Position numbers and translations under genes: made by a program. Below are positions 1-6,519 of a DNA stretch of 8,415 nt, piece by piece (position 1 is the stretch's first letter; every line of letters starts with the position of its first letter). The stretch is taken from assembly GCA_003486665.1 (NCBI GenBank), contig DNGF01000153.1:1-8415 (forward strand). The letters run 5' to 3'. Origin of the DNA: Oscillospiraceae bacterium. GTDB taxonomy: Bacteria > Bacillota > Clostridia > Oscillospirales > Acutalibacteraceae. The notes under the pieces are model-generated. The model saw only the letters and a list, made by a program, of their open reading frames with translations, had not been told where the DNA came from and did not search any database.

Positions 1-180
1 AAATTCATATCCTGGATCAGCCGTTGCGGTTATTGTTGTGGTGGTATTGTAATTGATCTTAAGCGAAGAGCTTGTACCCTGCGCCGCCGTACCTACCTTA
101 ACCTTACCGCCCCTGTTTGCCGCAAACTGAGAGGAGCTGAAAATGTCGCCGTATGCCTGTGCGGTTACGGAATACTGATT
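1..180 (-). repeat. Start of a divergent InlB B-repeat, cut by the window edge
   Basis: Residues 1996-2055. It opens QYSVTAQA, then a GGKVKVG turn (2019-2025), and ends TTTTITATADPGYEF at the edge. The pattern of G-rich turn, then T.TATA.PGYEF, is typical of the divergent InlB B-repeat, which normally continues with a GW pair. That last part is outside the window. Confidence 0.55.
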
Positions 181-3100
181 TATATTCCACTGAGCAGTTA
201 CGTCATAAACCTTACCCTTGCCGCCGCAATCGGCATACATCTGATTTACGTCTGCCTTGGTTATATCCGCACCAGATGCCCAAGCTTTTCCGTTATTTGC
301 AAGAGTTCCGGCTGTTGTTGCTTTCCAGCCTGCAAACGTATATCCGTCCAGCTTCGGAACAGTCGTGCTTATCTTTGAAGCCGTATCATAGGTCAGCGTC
401 TGGTTTCCGGGCATATTCGTTACATTCGTATTTGTCGGCGCCCCTGCCGGCTTTCCTGCATTGTAGCGCAGGGTGAAGTTATCTACCGTCCAGTGAGCAT
501 AGATTGCGGTATCCTTTGAAGGAGTTGCACTTGAAGACGTAATCTTTGTGCCGCCTGTAGCTGCCGTGTACCAACCGTCAAAGGTATAGCCTGTTCTTGT
601 CGGAGTCGGGAGATTGCTGCCGTAAGTCGAATTGAACGGAAGATATTTAGCAAAGAAATTGCTCTGATTCTTGATTGAATCCGATGCCGAGCTTACCTTT
701 TCAAACAGAGGCTCAACAACTACATTATTGTAGGTTGCGGCAGTATCGCCTTCACCATGCCAAATTCTCAGGCTGTAATAAGCGATCTGAGAAGCAACGC
801 TTTCGGGTACCGTTATAACGGCAGACTGAGAACTGCTTGCGTCAATCTTAAGCCTGTCCTTAAAGATGTTCCTGTTTTCATCAAGGAATTCCAAAACGAG
901 GCAGCCTTTAGTCGGGCTTGAAGAATTGATATAATCAATACTGAATTTATAATATGAGTCGCCCTCTGCGTCTGGTATGGTAAACGGAACGGTTGTGATC
1001 CAGAAATCTGTGCTTGTCGAACCGTTTATCTTAATCTGATTATTTCCGACAGCCGTTGCGGAAACGGAACCCTGAGATATCGTTCCTGAGAAATTCGGAG
1101 AGAACCAGTTCTCGCGCAGATTGTCATGATTTTCATTAAATGCGGTCAGATACGAATTAAGAGTCCACTGTGACCAAAGCTGGGTATTGCTTGACGGCAT
1201 TGTTGAAGACTCGGTATAAGTCGTGCCGCTGCCGTCCTTAGCTGTGTTCCAGCCTGCGAAAGTATAGCCTGTTCTGCTGATATCTGCGAGAGTACCTACA
1301 GTTTCGCCTGCAAGCTTAACCTTATTTATCGGGTTAGCCTCTGAAACATCATCGGCAACTCCTGCAGGACTTGTAATATCCTGAATATAAATATCACTAA
1401 ATGTTGCGGATGTGTTCGCCGATCTGATACCCAAACGAATAGTCAAATATTTTGCGTCAGCAGGCATAACGAAATCCTGTTCATCGGAGTTATTCGTTTC
1501 GCTTGAGGGCTTCGTCTGAAGCGTACCCGTCTGATTAGCAGCGAGAGAAATTGCGGGTCTTCTGCGATATGCCGTAGAATTTCCGGCTACCGGAGTTGAC
1601 AATCCCTCGTTATTAAATGCAAAAGCCATGAAGTCAACCGTACCTGCGGTTGATCCCATTGTTACATTCATACGAATTCTGTATGTATGTCCGGGAGTTA
1701 CTGCAATTTTATATGCGCTTGTACCCTCATACGGTCCTGTCGATGTGTCAGTACTCGTTGTTGTATTGTTCAAATAAACAAGGTTAGAGCCCTTGTCAAT
1801 TTTCATGTTACCGGAGCCGAAGCTTACATTGTTTGCCCATGTGTCAAAAACAAACTCATTGTCAAACATCAATTCGGGGGCAACTGTCCACTTTGCATAA
1901 AGTCTTAAGTTGTAGTTGTCGACAGTTGAAGTTGAAGTATATGCTTTTTTGTATGAATCTGTGTTTTTGCCGTTGCCTGTCGAATCCTGACTGTCATACC
2001 AGCCGTCAAAGGCATAACCGGTTCTTGAGATGCTTGCCATTGTGCCGATCTGTGAGCCGGGGGTCAAGCCTAAAACCGCGTGCGGCGTTGCTTCTGTAAC
2101 GTCATCATCAAATCCGCTCGGAGTCGTAATATCCTGAAGATAAATATCGGAATATGTCAGCGATACTCCGCTGGGAACTTTGATACCGTTACCTGCCGAG
2201 TCGTTTCCGCCGTGAATACCCAATCTCAAGGACGGATAGGTGTAACCCTCCTTAACGGTAAAGGTTGCGGTATGAGTAGTCGAAACATTCGCCTGAACAG
2301 ATGTACTCAGATTTATTTCGCCTGTAGTTGCACCTGCAGGTCTGACGTAATCATAGCTTGTGGACGTTGTGTTCTGGAGCATAAACACAGAAACGTGCGC
2401 CGTTGTGGCAGCTGTTCCTATAACCGCGTAAGTCAAGCGGTATGTATGTCCCGGAATGAGCGTTGTAGTGTCGTCAATTCTCGAACCAAGATAGTTTGCA
2501 CTGCCCTGCTTGCTGAGGAATCTAACTTCGCTTGTTGTTCCGTTTGAAGTAATGGTATAGCTATTCTTTGCAAAATCGAACGACGCTGTACCGCCGCTTG
2601 CACCTTGAGCGTCAGAGAGAATCTTACCTGCCCAGCCGTCAAAGTTAAACTCATTATCAAAGAAAACATCGGGATTTACAAGGTAATAGAACGTGTAATT
2701 ATAATTCTGGCGCTTTGCATTTCCGAAAGCAAGAGTTTCATTCTTTGACTTGGAAACAGGGTCGGTGCTGTTAACCATATTATTATAATCGGTTGAGGAC
2801 AAAGCATTTCCGTTAGCCGCTGCTCCGTCTTTTATGTAACCGACATACTTAAATCCGTCGTACTGCTCGGCAGAAAATTCAACCTTATCATAAGGCAAAA
2901 ATGTCTTTGAAATCTCGGCTGTCTTATTGGCAACCGCTTCTGCAATTGATACTACCGTAAATGTGCCGTTGCTGTTTGCAACAAGACCGACATTGGTCTG
3001 TTTAGCGGTCATTTTCGTTGTGTATCTCGGTGAGGTGCCGCGTGTTGAGTTCATGAGCTTGTCAACAGCATCTTTAAGAGCCTTAGCAAGACCGTTGCCT

Positions 3101-6100
3101 GTTACATTGCCCTCCGGGAAAACACCGTAGCCAACCTTTGAATCAAAATCGGCTGTTCTGCCGTCAACCTTTACCAAAGCCTCCTGTGCGGCAGCAAGCT
3201 TTGTTTTATAAGTTAACCATTCGGATGAGGATGTATTAAAGTAATCCTCCTGCAGTGCGTAGCTGTACTTATTTGCATATTCAATAGCCTTACGGATGCC
3301 TGAATAGTCTGAAGCAAAAACATCTACGGCAGAATAAGCGTTTGTCCATTCGCCTTTTTTATCTGAATTGTTAGTATAAGCATAAAGAATAAATGACGCA
3401 ACACCGCTTGTAGAAATGCTCGATAAATTTGTTCCGCTGATATTATATGCCTGAGGAGTAGTTGATGAATATGTCGTTTTATCGCCCTTAACAACGGTTT
3501 GCTGAACTGCACTACCCGAAGTTCTTGAGTTAACAGACTTTGTCATTATCTCGGCATATCTGCACATAGAGCTATCAGAGTCGTGATTCGTAAACATAGC
3601 AAAATTCGGTATTTGTCCGAAATTAGTATATCGGCTTGTATCTACATATAACGAACCGATACCGGATACAGCAACCATACCGCCATTACCTGAATCTCTG
3701 TAAACATACGACATTCCGTCAAAACCTGAGGCAGTGCTGTAAACTTTTGTATTGTTGTATGGGTCATTTCTATTAAACCAACGATAACCGGTACCATTAG
3801 TATCATAAGTCGGTTTAGTCAAAATCGGGCGCGGACTGTATCCTCCGCCATATCCATTCTTTGTATTACCGTGGTCAGAAGTCGAATATGAATTGGTTGC
3901 ATAAAAAATGTTCATATTCTTATATACATTTTCTTTTAAACCGTGAATACCCCAAATAACACTCGTTGCAGATTCACATTCACCCGAACTGTCTCGTCCG
4001 AGCGCTGCAGCAGAAACAGAACCGATATACGGATAATAAATATACGATATAGCAGTAACGGTTTTTTCAACATTATCTTCAACATATGTTGCCGTCCATG
4101 TTATATATTCGGATTCCGTTGAGGATGCCATACCTCCGGTGATGTTAGCCGTTGTAACAGATGTCTGCGAGGTATTTACATATGAGTTAAATGAAGTTAT
4201 ATTTCCTCCGCTCAAAGAAACACTTGCTGCACCGCTTTGGGTGATCTTAACCTTGCTTGCATTTTTATAATAGAAATAAATGTTACCTGTTGTATCATTA
4301 CTTGATGAATTAACCGTAGGAGTGCAAACACCGTTGCTAAGCGATACCGCAGACATATCCGCATAATACTGGAATGTTCTTGAAGCCGGTGCAAGATAAA
4401 TTACTTCGGGAACATAGAAGTAAACATAGTCATCGGTAGTAGAAATGCTGTTGACTATATTTTTTTCAATATTCTTTACAGAGCCGCTTACAGTATCGGT
4501 ACCGCTGAGAGGAGTGCTCTTCTTATCCCCGAGATAGTTCTGCGGATCGCAAAGAACCTCAGATACCGACTTCAATTCATCGTAATATGACTGATAGCTT
4601 GAACCGTAGGTCTTGTAGTCAATATGAGAGTGAGCCGCATCGTTATATACTGTACGGAATTCCTGCTTATTGACAGCCTCTGTATAAAGACCGGTGATCT
4701 GATGAACACCCAGGTTCTCGGTTCCGCCCCAGAAGTACTTAAATCCGTTAAAGAACCATGCGTCAAGCATAACAACACCGTCAACGATATCGCCGCCCAG
4801 CTTGTAAAGTCCGCGGGCAACCGAATATGAGTCATGATCCTTGTAGTTGCTCGTGTCAACGCTTTCGGCAACAATTTTATCGGTATATGTAACGGAGGTT
4901 GTTCCGCCCTTGTATATTCTCTTTGTACTTTTAATCGAATTGAGCTTGTTACCGCTGCCGTCCTGGTCATGATAGAACTGTGCATAACCGGCTCTCAGGA
5001 AAGGAAGCTGGTTATAGTTGGTGTATCTTGATGTATCGACGACAACATACGACATACCGCCGGTAATACCCTTGTCGAGTTCAGTCACTTTTCCCTCATC
5101 GTTTGTCAACGTTGCCTGACCCGTAACCGTTCCGGAGTAATTAGAAGGCGCTTTAAGGCTCTGTGTGTCATAAAATACTTCGTTCGCACCTCTTGATCCC
5201 TTTTCATAAACAAGCGTATTTTTCGAACCTGTTTCCGAGAAGTTCGCCCCGTTCAGTGCCTGATCGCTGCCGCAGGGGATTGTGTAGCCGGGCTCTTTCT
5301 GAGCGCGTCCCGAAAATGATACAAGCGGAGTGGCTCTGAGAGTGTTCGCAGCTGTGCCGGTAAACATGGAGTGCCTGTTACCGCCCGAATATTTCATTGC
5401 ACCGGTAACAAAAGTCCATGCGTGGTTCTCTGTCGGGTTATTACCGCCGACGATGTATTTCTGCGTTGTTGACCATCCTGCCTGATCAAGGAGAGGAACA
5501 TAAACGCCCGTATACATAAACGCAAAGTGATATTTTCCGTCAACCTTATAGCGGAATACCCACTGAATAAAATAGGTCGTTCCCCTTGTTGTGCCGTCAA
5601 GAGAACAGCATACACCTTCCGCGTTGATGCTTTTATCCAATTCATCACCGATTGCATTGAGATTAAAGTTCAATGTGCCGCCGGCTGAATTGCTTGCAAC
5701 AGTCACCGTGCTTGAACTCCACGACTCCGATATTGCCGAAGCCTTGGCGTATCCGCTTGAAGAAATTGTTATTCCGTTAATCTTCAATGTACCTGAAAAA
5801 TCGGTATCGCCGTTTGCACCCTTGTAGTAGACATTATTGACCGCAACGGCAACCTCCGTTGCACCCTTGTAGTCAAATTCAAGTCTTGATGTTGCATCAT
5901 TGGTGCTGATTGCATTACCGCTTGCCGGGTCATAGTTGCTGAAGTACTTGAATGTACTGCTGCCCGGTTTGAGATAAGCAATCTCCGGTGCATACATGAA
6001 CTGGCTTGAAAGAGTGCCTTTCATCTTGTTGTTCTCGGTAACCTTAACCTGTGCATTCGATATCACTGACCCGATATCAAAAAAGCAAAATGTTGTAAGG

Positions 6101-6165
6101 AGCATCGTCAGGCACAATATAACGCTCAACGTGCTTTTACCGATTTTGGCGAGCTTATTAGTCAT
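1..6165 (-). CDS. Giant secreted multi-domain surface protein with InlB-type repeats (C-terminus beyond window)
   Basis: Open for 2055 codons from ATG at 6165 to base 1 with no stop; the C-terminus lies outside. The start is chosen because GGGAGG (6173-6178) sits 7 nt upstream. An in-frame ATG at 6180 lies upstream of that site and has no site of its own. Residues 1-38 form a signal peptide. Then come two copies of an unrecognised module (56-538 and 582-1000) sharing VDTSRYTN, each ending in a FIVAR-like helical segment; a linker domain (1001-1164); three units of beta-sandwich plus InlB repeat (1165-1895); one InlB repeat (1896-1995); and the start of a divergent InlB repeat (1996-2055). The protein is rich in Ser, Thr, Asn, Gly and Tyr and poor in Cys, as usual for extracellular proteins. 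InlB repeats are known from adhesins and glycan-binding surface proteins. An adhesin role is inferred; no enzyme motif was recognised. It has its own promoter. Confidence 0.9.
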   Translation of the reverse strand, partial: MTNKLAKIGKSTLSVILCLTMLLTTFCFFDIGSVISNAQVKVTENNKMKGTLSSQFMYAPEIAYLKPGSSTFKYFSNYDPASGNAISTNDATSRLEFDYKGATEVAVAVNNVYYKGANGDTDFSGTLKINGITISSSGYAKASAISESWSSSTVTVASNSAGGTLNFNLNAIGDELDKSINAEGVCCSLDGTTRGTTYFIQWVFRYKVDGKYHFAFMYTGVYVPLLDQAGWSTTQKYIVGGNNPTENHAWTFVTGAMKYSGGNRHSMFTGTAANTLRATPLVSFSGRAQKEPGYTIPCGSDQALNGANFSETGSKNTLVYEKGSRGANEVFYDTQSLKAPSNYSGTVTGQATLTNDEGKVTELDKGITGGMSYVVVDTSRYTNYNQLPFLRAGYAQFYHDQDGSGNKLNSIKSTKRIYKGGTTSVTYTDKIVAESVDTSNYKDHDSYSVARGLYKLGGDIVDGVVMLDAWFFNGFKYFWGGTENLGVHQITGLYTEAVNKQEFRTVYNDAAHSHIDYKTYGSSYQSYYDELKSVSEVLCDPQNYLGDKKSTPLSGTDTVSGSVKNIEKNIVNSISTTDDYVYFYVPEVIYLAPASRTFQYYADMSAVSLSNGVCTPTVNSSSNDTTGNIYFYYKNASKVKITQSGAASVSLSGGNITSFNSYVNTSQTSVTTANITGGMASSTESEYITWTATYVEDNVEKTVTAISYIYYPYIGSVSAAALGRDSSGECESATSVIWGIHGLKENVYKNMNIFYATNSYSTSDHGNTKNGYGGGYSPRPILTKPTYDTNGTGYRWFNRNDPYNNTKVYSTASGFDGMSYVYRDSGNGGMVAVSGIGSLYVDTSRYTNFGQIPNFAMFTNHDSDSSMCRYAEIMTKSVNSRTSGSAVQQTVVKGDKTTYSSTTPQAYNISGTNLSSISTSGVASFILYAYTNNSDKKGEWTNAYSAVDVFASDYSGIRKAIEYANKYSYALQEDYFNTSSSEWLTYKTKLAAAQEALVKVDGRTADFDSKVGYGVFPEGNVTGNGLAKALKDAVDKLMNSTRGTSPRYTTKMTAKQTNVGLVANSNGTFTVVSIAEAVANKTAEISKTFLPYDKVEFSAEQYDGFKYVGYIKDGAAANGNALSSTDYNNMVNSTDPVSKSKNETLAFGNAKRQNYNYTFYYLVNPDVFFDNEFNFDGWAGKILSDAQGASGGTASFDFAKNSYTITSNGTTSEVRFLSKQGSANYLGSRIDDTTTLIPGHTYRLTYAVIGTAATTAHVSVFMLQNTTSTSYDYVRPAGATTGEINLSTSVQANVSTTHTATFTVKEGYTYPSLRLGIHGGNDSAGNGIKVPSGVSLTYSDIYLQDITTPSGFDDDVTEATPHAVLGLTPGSQIGTMASISRTGYAFDGWYDSQDSTGNGKNTDSYKKAYTSTSTVDNYNLRLYAKWTVAPELMFDNEFVFDTWANNVSFGSGNMKIDKGSNLVYLNNTTTSTDTSTGPYEGTSAYKIAVTPGHTYRIRMNVTMGSTAGTVDFMAFAFNNEGLSTPVAGNSTAYRRRPAISLAANQTGTLQTKPSSETNNSDEQDFVMPADAKYLTIRLGIRSANTSATFSDIYIQDITSPAGVADDVSEANPINKVKLAGETVGTLADISRTGYTFAGWNTAKDGSGTTYTESSTMPSSNTQLWSQWTLNSYLTAFNENHDNLRENWFSPNFSGTISQGSVSATAVGNNQIKINGSTSTDFWITTVPFTIPDAEGDSYYKFSIDYINSSSPTKGCLVLEFLDENRNIFKDRLKIDASSSQSAVITVPESVASQIAYYSLRIWHGEGDTAATYNNVVVEPLFEKVSSASDSIKNQSNFFAKYLPFNSTYGSNLPTPTRTGYTFDGWYTAATGGTKITSSSATPSKDTAIYAHWTVDNFTLRYNAGKPAGAPTNTNVTNMPGNQTLTYDTASKISTTVPKLDGYTFAGWKATTAGTLANNGKAWASGADITKADVNQMYADCGGKGKVYDVTAQWNINQYSVTAQAYGDIFSSSQFAANRGGKVKVGTAAQGTSSSLKINYNTTTTITATADPGYEF
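181..480 (-). repeat. Free-standing InlB-type repeat
   Basis: Residues 1896-1995. It has the full InlB layout: opening strand NFTLRYNAG, PKLDGYTFAGWKA (1937-1949) and closing strand VYDVTAQWN (1986-1994). No beta-sandwich precedes it. It is longer than the InlB parts of units 1-3 because of an insertion around 1956-1985 (WASGADITKADVNQMYAD). Confidence 0.65.
481..1155 (-). repeat. Composite unit 3: divergent beta-sandwich plus InlB repeat
   Basis: Residues 1671-1895. The FDNEF entry motif of units 1 and 2 is absent; the unit opens with ENHDNLRENWFSPNF (1678-1692). The sandwich has FWITTVPFTIPDAEGDSYY (1721-1739) and the conserved strand YYSLRIWHGEGD (1796-1807). The InlB part has TRTGYTFDGWYT (1856-1867) and ends IYAHWTVD (1888-1895). 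It is a more diverged paralogue of units 1 and 2. Confidence 0.6.
1156..1878 (-). repeat. Composite unit 2: predicted beta-sandwich plus InlB repeat
   Basis: Residues 1430-1670, directly abutting unit 1 and plainly homologous to it. It starts PELMFDNEFVFDTWA and has PGHTYRIRM (1491-1499), YLTIRLGIRS (1573-1582) and FSDIYIQDIT (1589-1598). The InlB part has ISRTGYTFAGWN (1629-1640) and ends LWSQWTL. DNA identity with unit 1 is patchy; a 23-nt stretch (1373-1395 against 2126-2148) differs at only one base. Confidence 0.7.
1879..2673 (-). repeat. Composite unit 1: predicted beta-sandwich plus InlB repeat
   Basis: Residues 1165-1429. It begins PDVFFDNEFNFDGWA. The predicted beta-sandwich contains PGHTYRLTY (1238-1246), FTVKEGYTYPSLRLGIHGG (1302-1320) and the closing strand YSDIYLQDIT (1338-1347). 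The InlB repeat (about 1362-1429) carries the hallmark ISRTGYAFDGWYD (1379-1391) and ends LRLYAKWTV (1420-1428). The sandwich resembles the carbohydrate-binding modules found beside InlB repeats. Sugar binding is inferred. Confidence 0.7.
2674..3165 (-). other. Linker region with a possible extra beta-repeat
   Basis: Residues 1001-1164 of the giant protein, between the duplicated N-terminal modules and the InlB units. The first part (about 1026-1075) contains a helical stretch, LAKALKDAVDKLM, then a beta-rich stretch. The second part (about 1088-1163) reads FLPYDKVEFSAEQYDGFKYVGY and, after a spacer, NYNYTFYYLV. That layout of GFKYVGY followed by a closing strand resembles a MucBP- or InlB-like fold, but the match is weak and I do not assign a family. 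Confidence 0.35.
3166..3303 (-). other. FIVAR-like helical segment
   Basis: Residues 955-1000. The pattern IRKAIEYANKYS, then EDYFNTSSSEW, then YKTKLAAAQEAL follows the FIVAR layout: a first helix with alanines, a Tyr/Thr/Ser turn before a Trp, and a second helix with an A.x.L rhythm. FIVAR segments occur as spacers or binding modules in many Gram-positive surface proteins and glycan-active enzymes. A weaker counterpart lies at 4552-4686. Confidence 0.55.
3166..4422 (-). repeat. N-terminal module, copy 2 (unrecognised domain plus FIVAR-like tail)
   Basis: Residues 582-1000 of the giant protein. Landmarks matching copy 1 are YFYVPEVIYLAP (582-593), GNIYFYYKNASKVKI (around 626-640), ITWTATYVEDNVEK (around 688-701), VDTSRYTNFGQIP (841-853) with a following HDSDSS (861-866), and the helical tail EWLTYKTKLAAAQEAL (982-997). 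This copy is about 60 residues shorter. Divergence is high at both protein and DNA level, so the duplication is old. Confidence 0.65.
4552..6000 (-). repeat. N-terminal module, copy 1 (unrecognised domain plus FIVAR-like tail)
   Basis: Residues 56-538 of the giant protein. Landmarks in order: FMYAPEIAYLKPG (56-68), SRLEFDYKGATEVAV (around 94-108), IQWVFRYKVDGKYHF (around 200-214), VDTSRYTNYNQLP (376-388) followed by an Asp-rich HDQDGSG (399-405), and a helical segment (about 494-538) ending YYDELKSVSEVL. The same landmarks recur in the same order in copy 2. I do not recognise the domain. Alternating polar and hydrophobic residues with many Tyr, Thr and Ser suggest beta structure. Confidence 0.65.
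6052..6165 (-). other. Signal peptide of the giant surface protein
   Basis: Residues 1-38. The n-region has lysines (MTNKLAKIGK). The hydrophobic core SVILCLTMLLTTFCFF follows, then a polar c-region with a likely signal peptidase I site after SNA, before QV. Neither cysteine in the core has a proper lipobox before it, so a lipoprotein is unlikely. The cleavage point is a prediction by eye. Confidence 0.8.
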
Positions 6166-6172
6166 TTTACTA

Positions 6173-6178
6173 CCTCCC
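6173..6178 (-). promoter_or_regulatory. Ribosome binding site of the giant surface protein gene
   Basis: GGGAGG on the minus strand with 7 nt before the ATG at 6165. It decides the start against the upstream in-frame ATG at 6180, which overlaps the site. Confidence 0.85.
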
Positions 6179-6270
6179 ATGCAATGGCAAACTTGGTAAT
6201 ATGTAACATTTTCAAAGATCCAAATTTGTAAAAAACGTCACAATAAAACACTTTGCCACCTTTGTCGGAA

Positions 6271-6300
6271 ATTTTATCATACATAATAAATGCGTTTCAA
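6271..6300 (-). promoter_or_regulatory. Candidate sigma-A-type promoter of the giant surface protein gene
   Basis: Reading the minus strand, TTGAAA (6295-6300) is followed by an 18-nt spacer and TAAAAT (6271-6276); each hexamer differs from consensus at one base. A TG lies one base before the -10, giving an extended -10. Transcription would start near 6264, leaving a leader of about 100 nt. Other TATAAT hexamers on this strand (6334-6339, 6370-6375, 6396-6401) lack a convincing -35. Confidence 0.5.
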
Positions 6301-6441
6301 CCAAAATCAACAACATACAGTTCTTTTCTATGAATTATATACAAATTCTAAAAAATATCTAATTTTTTTATTATAATAATTTGTCGAAAAAAATAATTAT
6401 ACAACATTTTAATTCTTTATACGAACTACACAAATCCCGTT

Positions 6442-6456
6442 TATAAACAGTTTATA
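6442..6456. promoter_or_regulatory. 15-bp perfect palindrome, possible operator
   Basis: TATAAAC-A-GTTTATA, two perfect 7-bp arms around one base. It lies between the operon terminator and the candidate promoter, about 140 bp upstream of the -35. It could be a regulator site, but AT-rich spacer yields such palindromes by chance. Confidence 0.2.
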
Positions 6457-6469
6457 TTTTATTTCAGAA

Positions 6470-6504
6470 TATACAAAAATACCCCCAAAGCATAGCTTCG
6501 AGGG
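6470..6504 (-). terminator. Rho-independent terminator of the glycerophosphotransferase operon
   Basis: On the minus strand CCCTCGAAGC (6495-6504) pairs with GCTTTGGGGG (6482-6491) around a TAT loop: a 10-bp stem with two G-T wobbles, followed by TATTTTTGTAT. It begins 15 nt after the stop codon of the glycerophosphotransferase gene. The opposite strand has no T-tract after the stem. Confidence 0.85.
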
Positions 6505-6519
6505 ATACTTAAATAATAT

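Larger units (their letters stand above)
6166..6519. other. AT-rich intergenic region without a gene
   Basis: 354 nt, far richer in A and T than the flanking genes. It holds the terminator of the teichoic-acid-type operon, a 15-bp palindrome and the promoter and leader of the giant surface protein gene. No open frame with a ribosome binding site and no tRNA-like structure was seen on either strand. Confidence 0.8.

Noticed and set aside
2080..2547. Plus-strand Cys- and Arg-rich frame of 155 codons
   Set aside because: Antisense to composite unit 1 of the giant protein. The Cys/Arg richness comes from reading Thr/Ala/Gly codons backwards.
4572..4985. Minus-strand frame of 137 codons inside the giant gene
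   Set aside because: It is in another frame of the same strand, while the main frame is uninterrupted and carries the repeated modules.
1..6165. CRISPR array or simple tandem DNA repeats in the giant gene
   Set aside because: The repeats are long, coding and diverged at the DNA level; there is no regular short repeat and spacer pattern.
6052..6165. Lipoprotein signal in the giant protein
   Set aside because: The cysteines at residues 18 and 27 are inside the hydrophobic core and are not preceded by a lipobox.
6163..6180. Alternative start of the giant gene at the ATG at 6180
   Set aside because: It is in frame but would add only five residues; it overlaps the ribosome binding site and has none of its own.
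6173..6190. Small hairpin CCAT-TGC-ATGG overlapping the ribosome binding site
   Set aside because: The stem is only 4 bp and does not extend; too weak to claim a translational switch.
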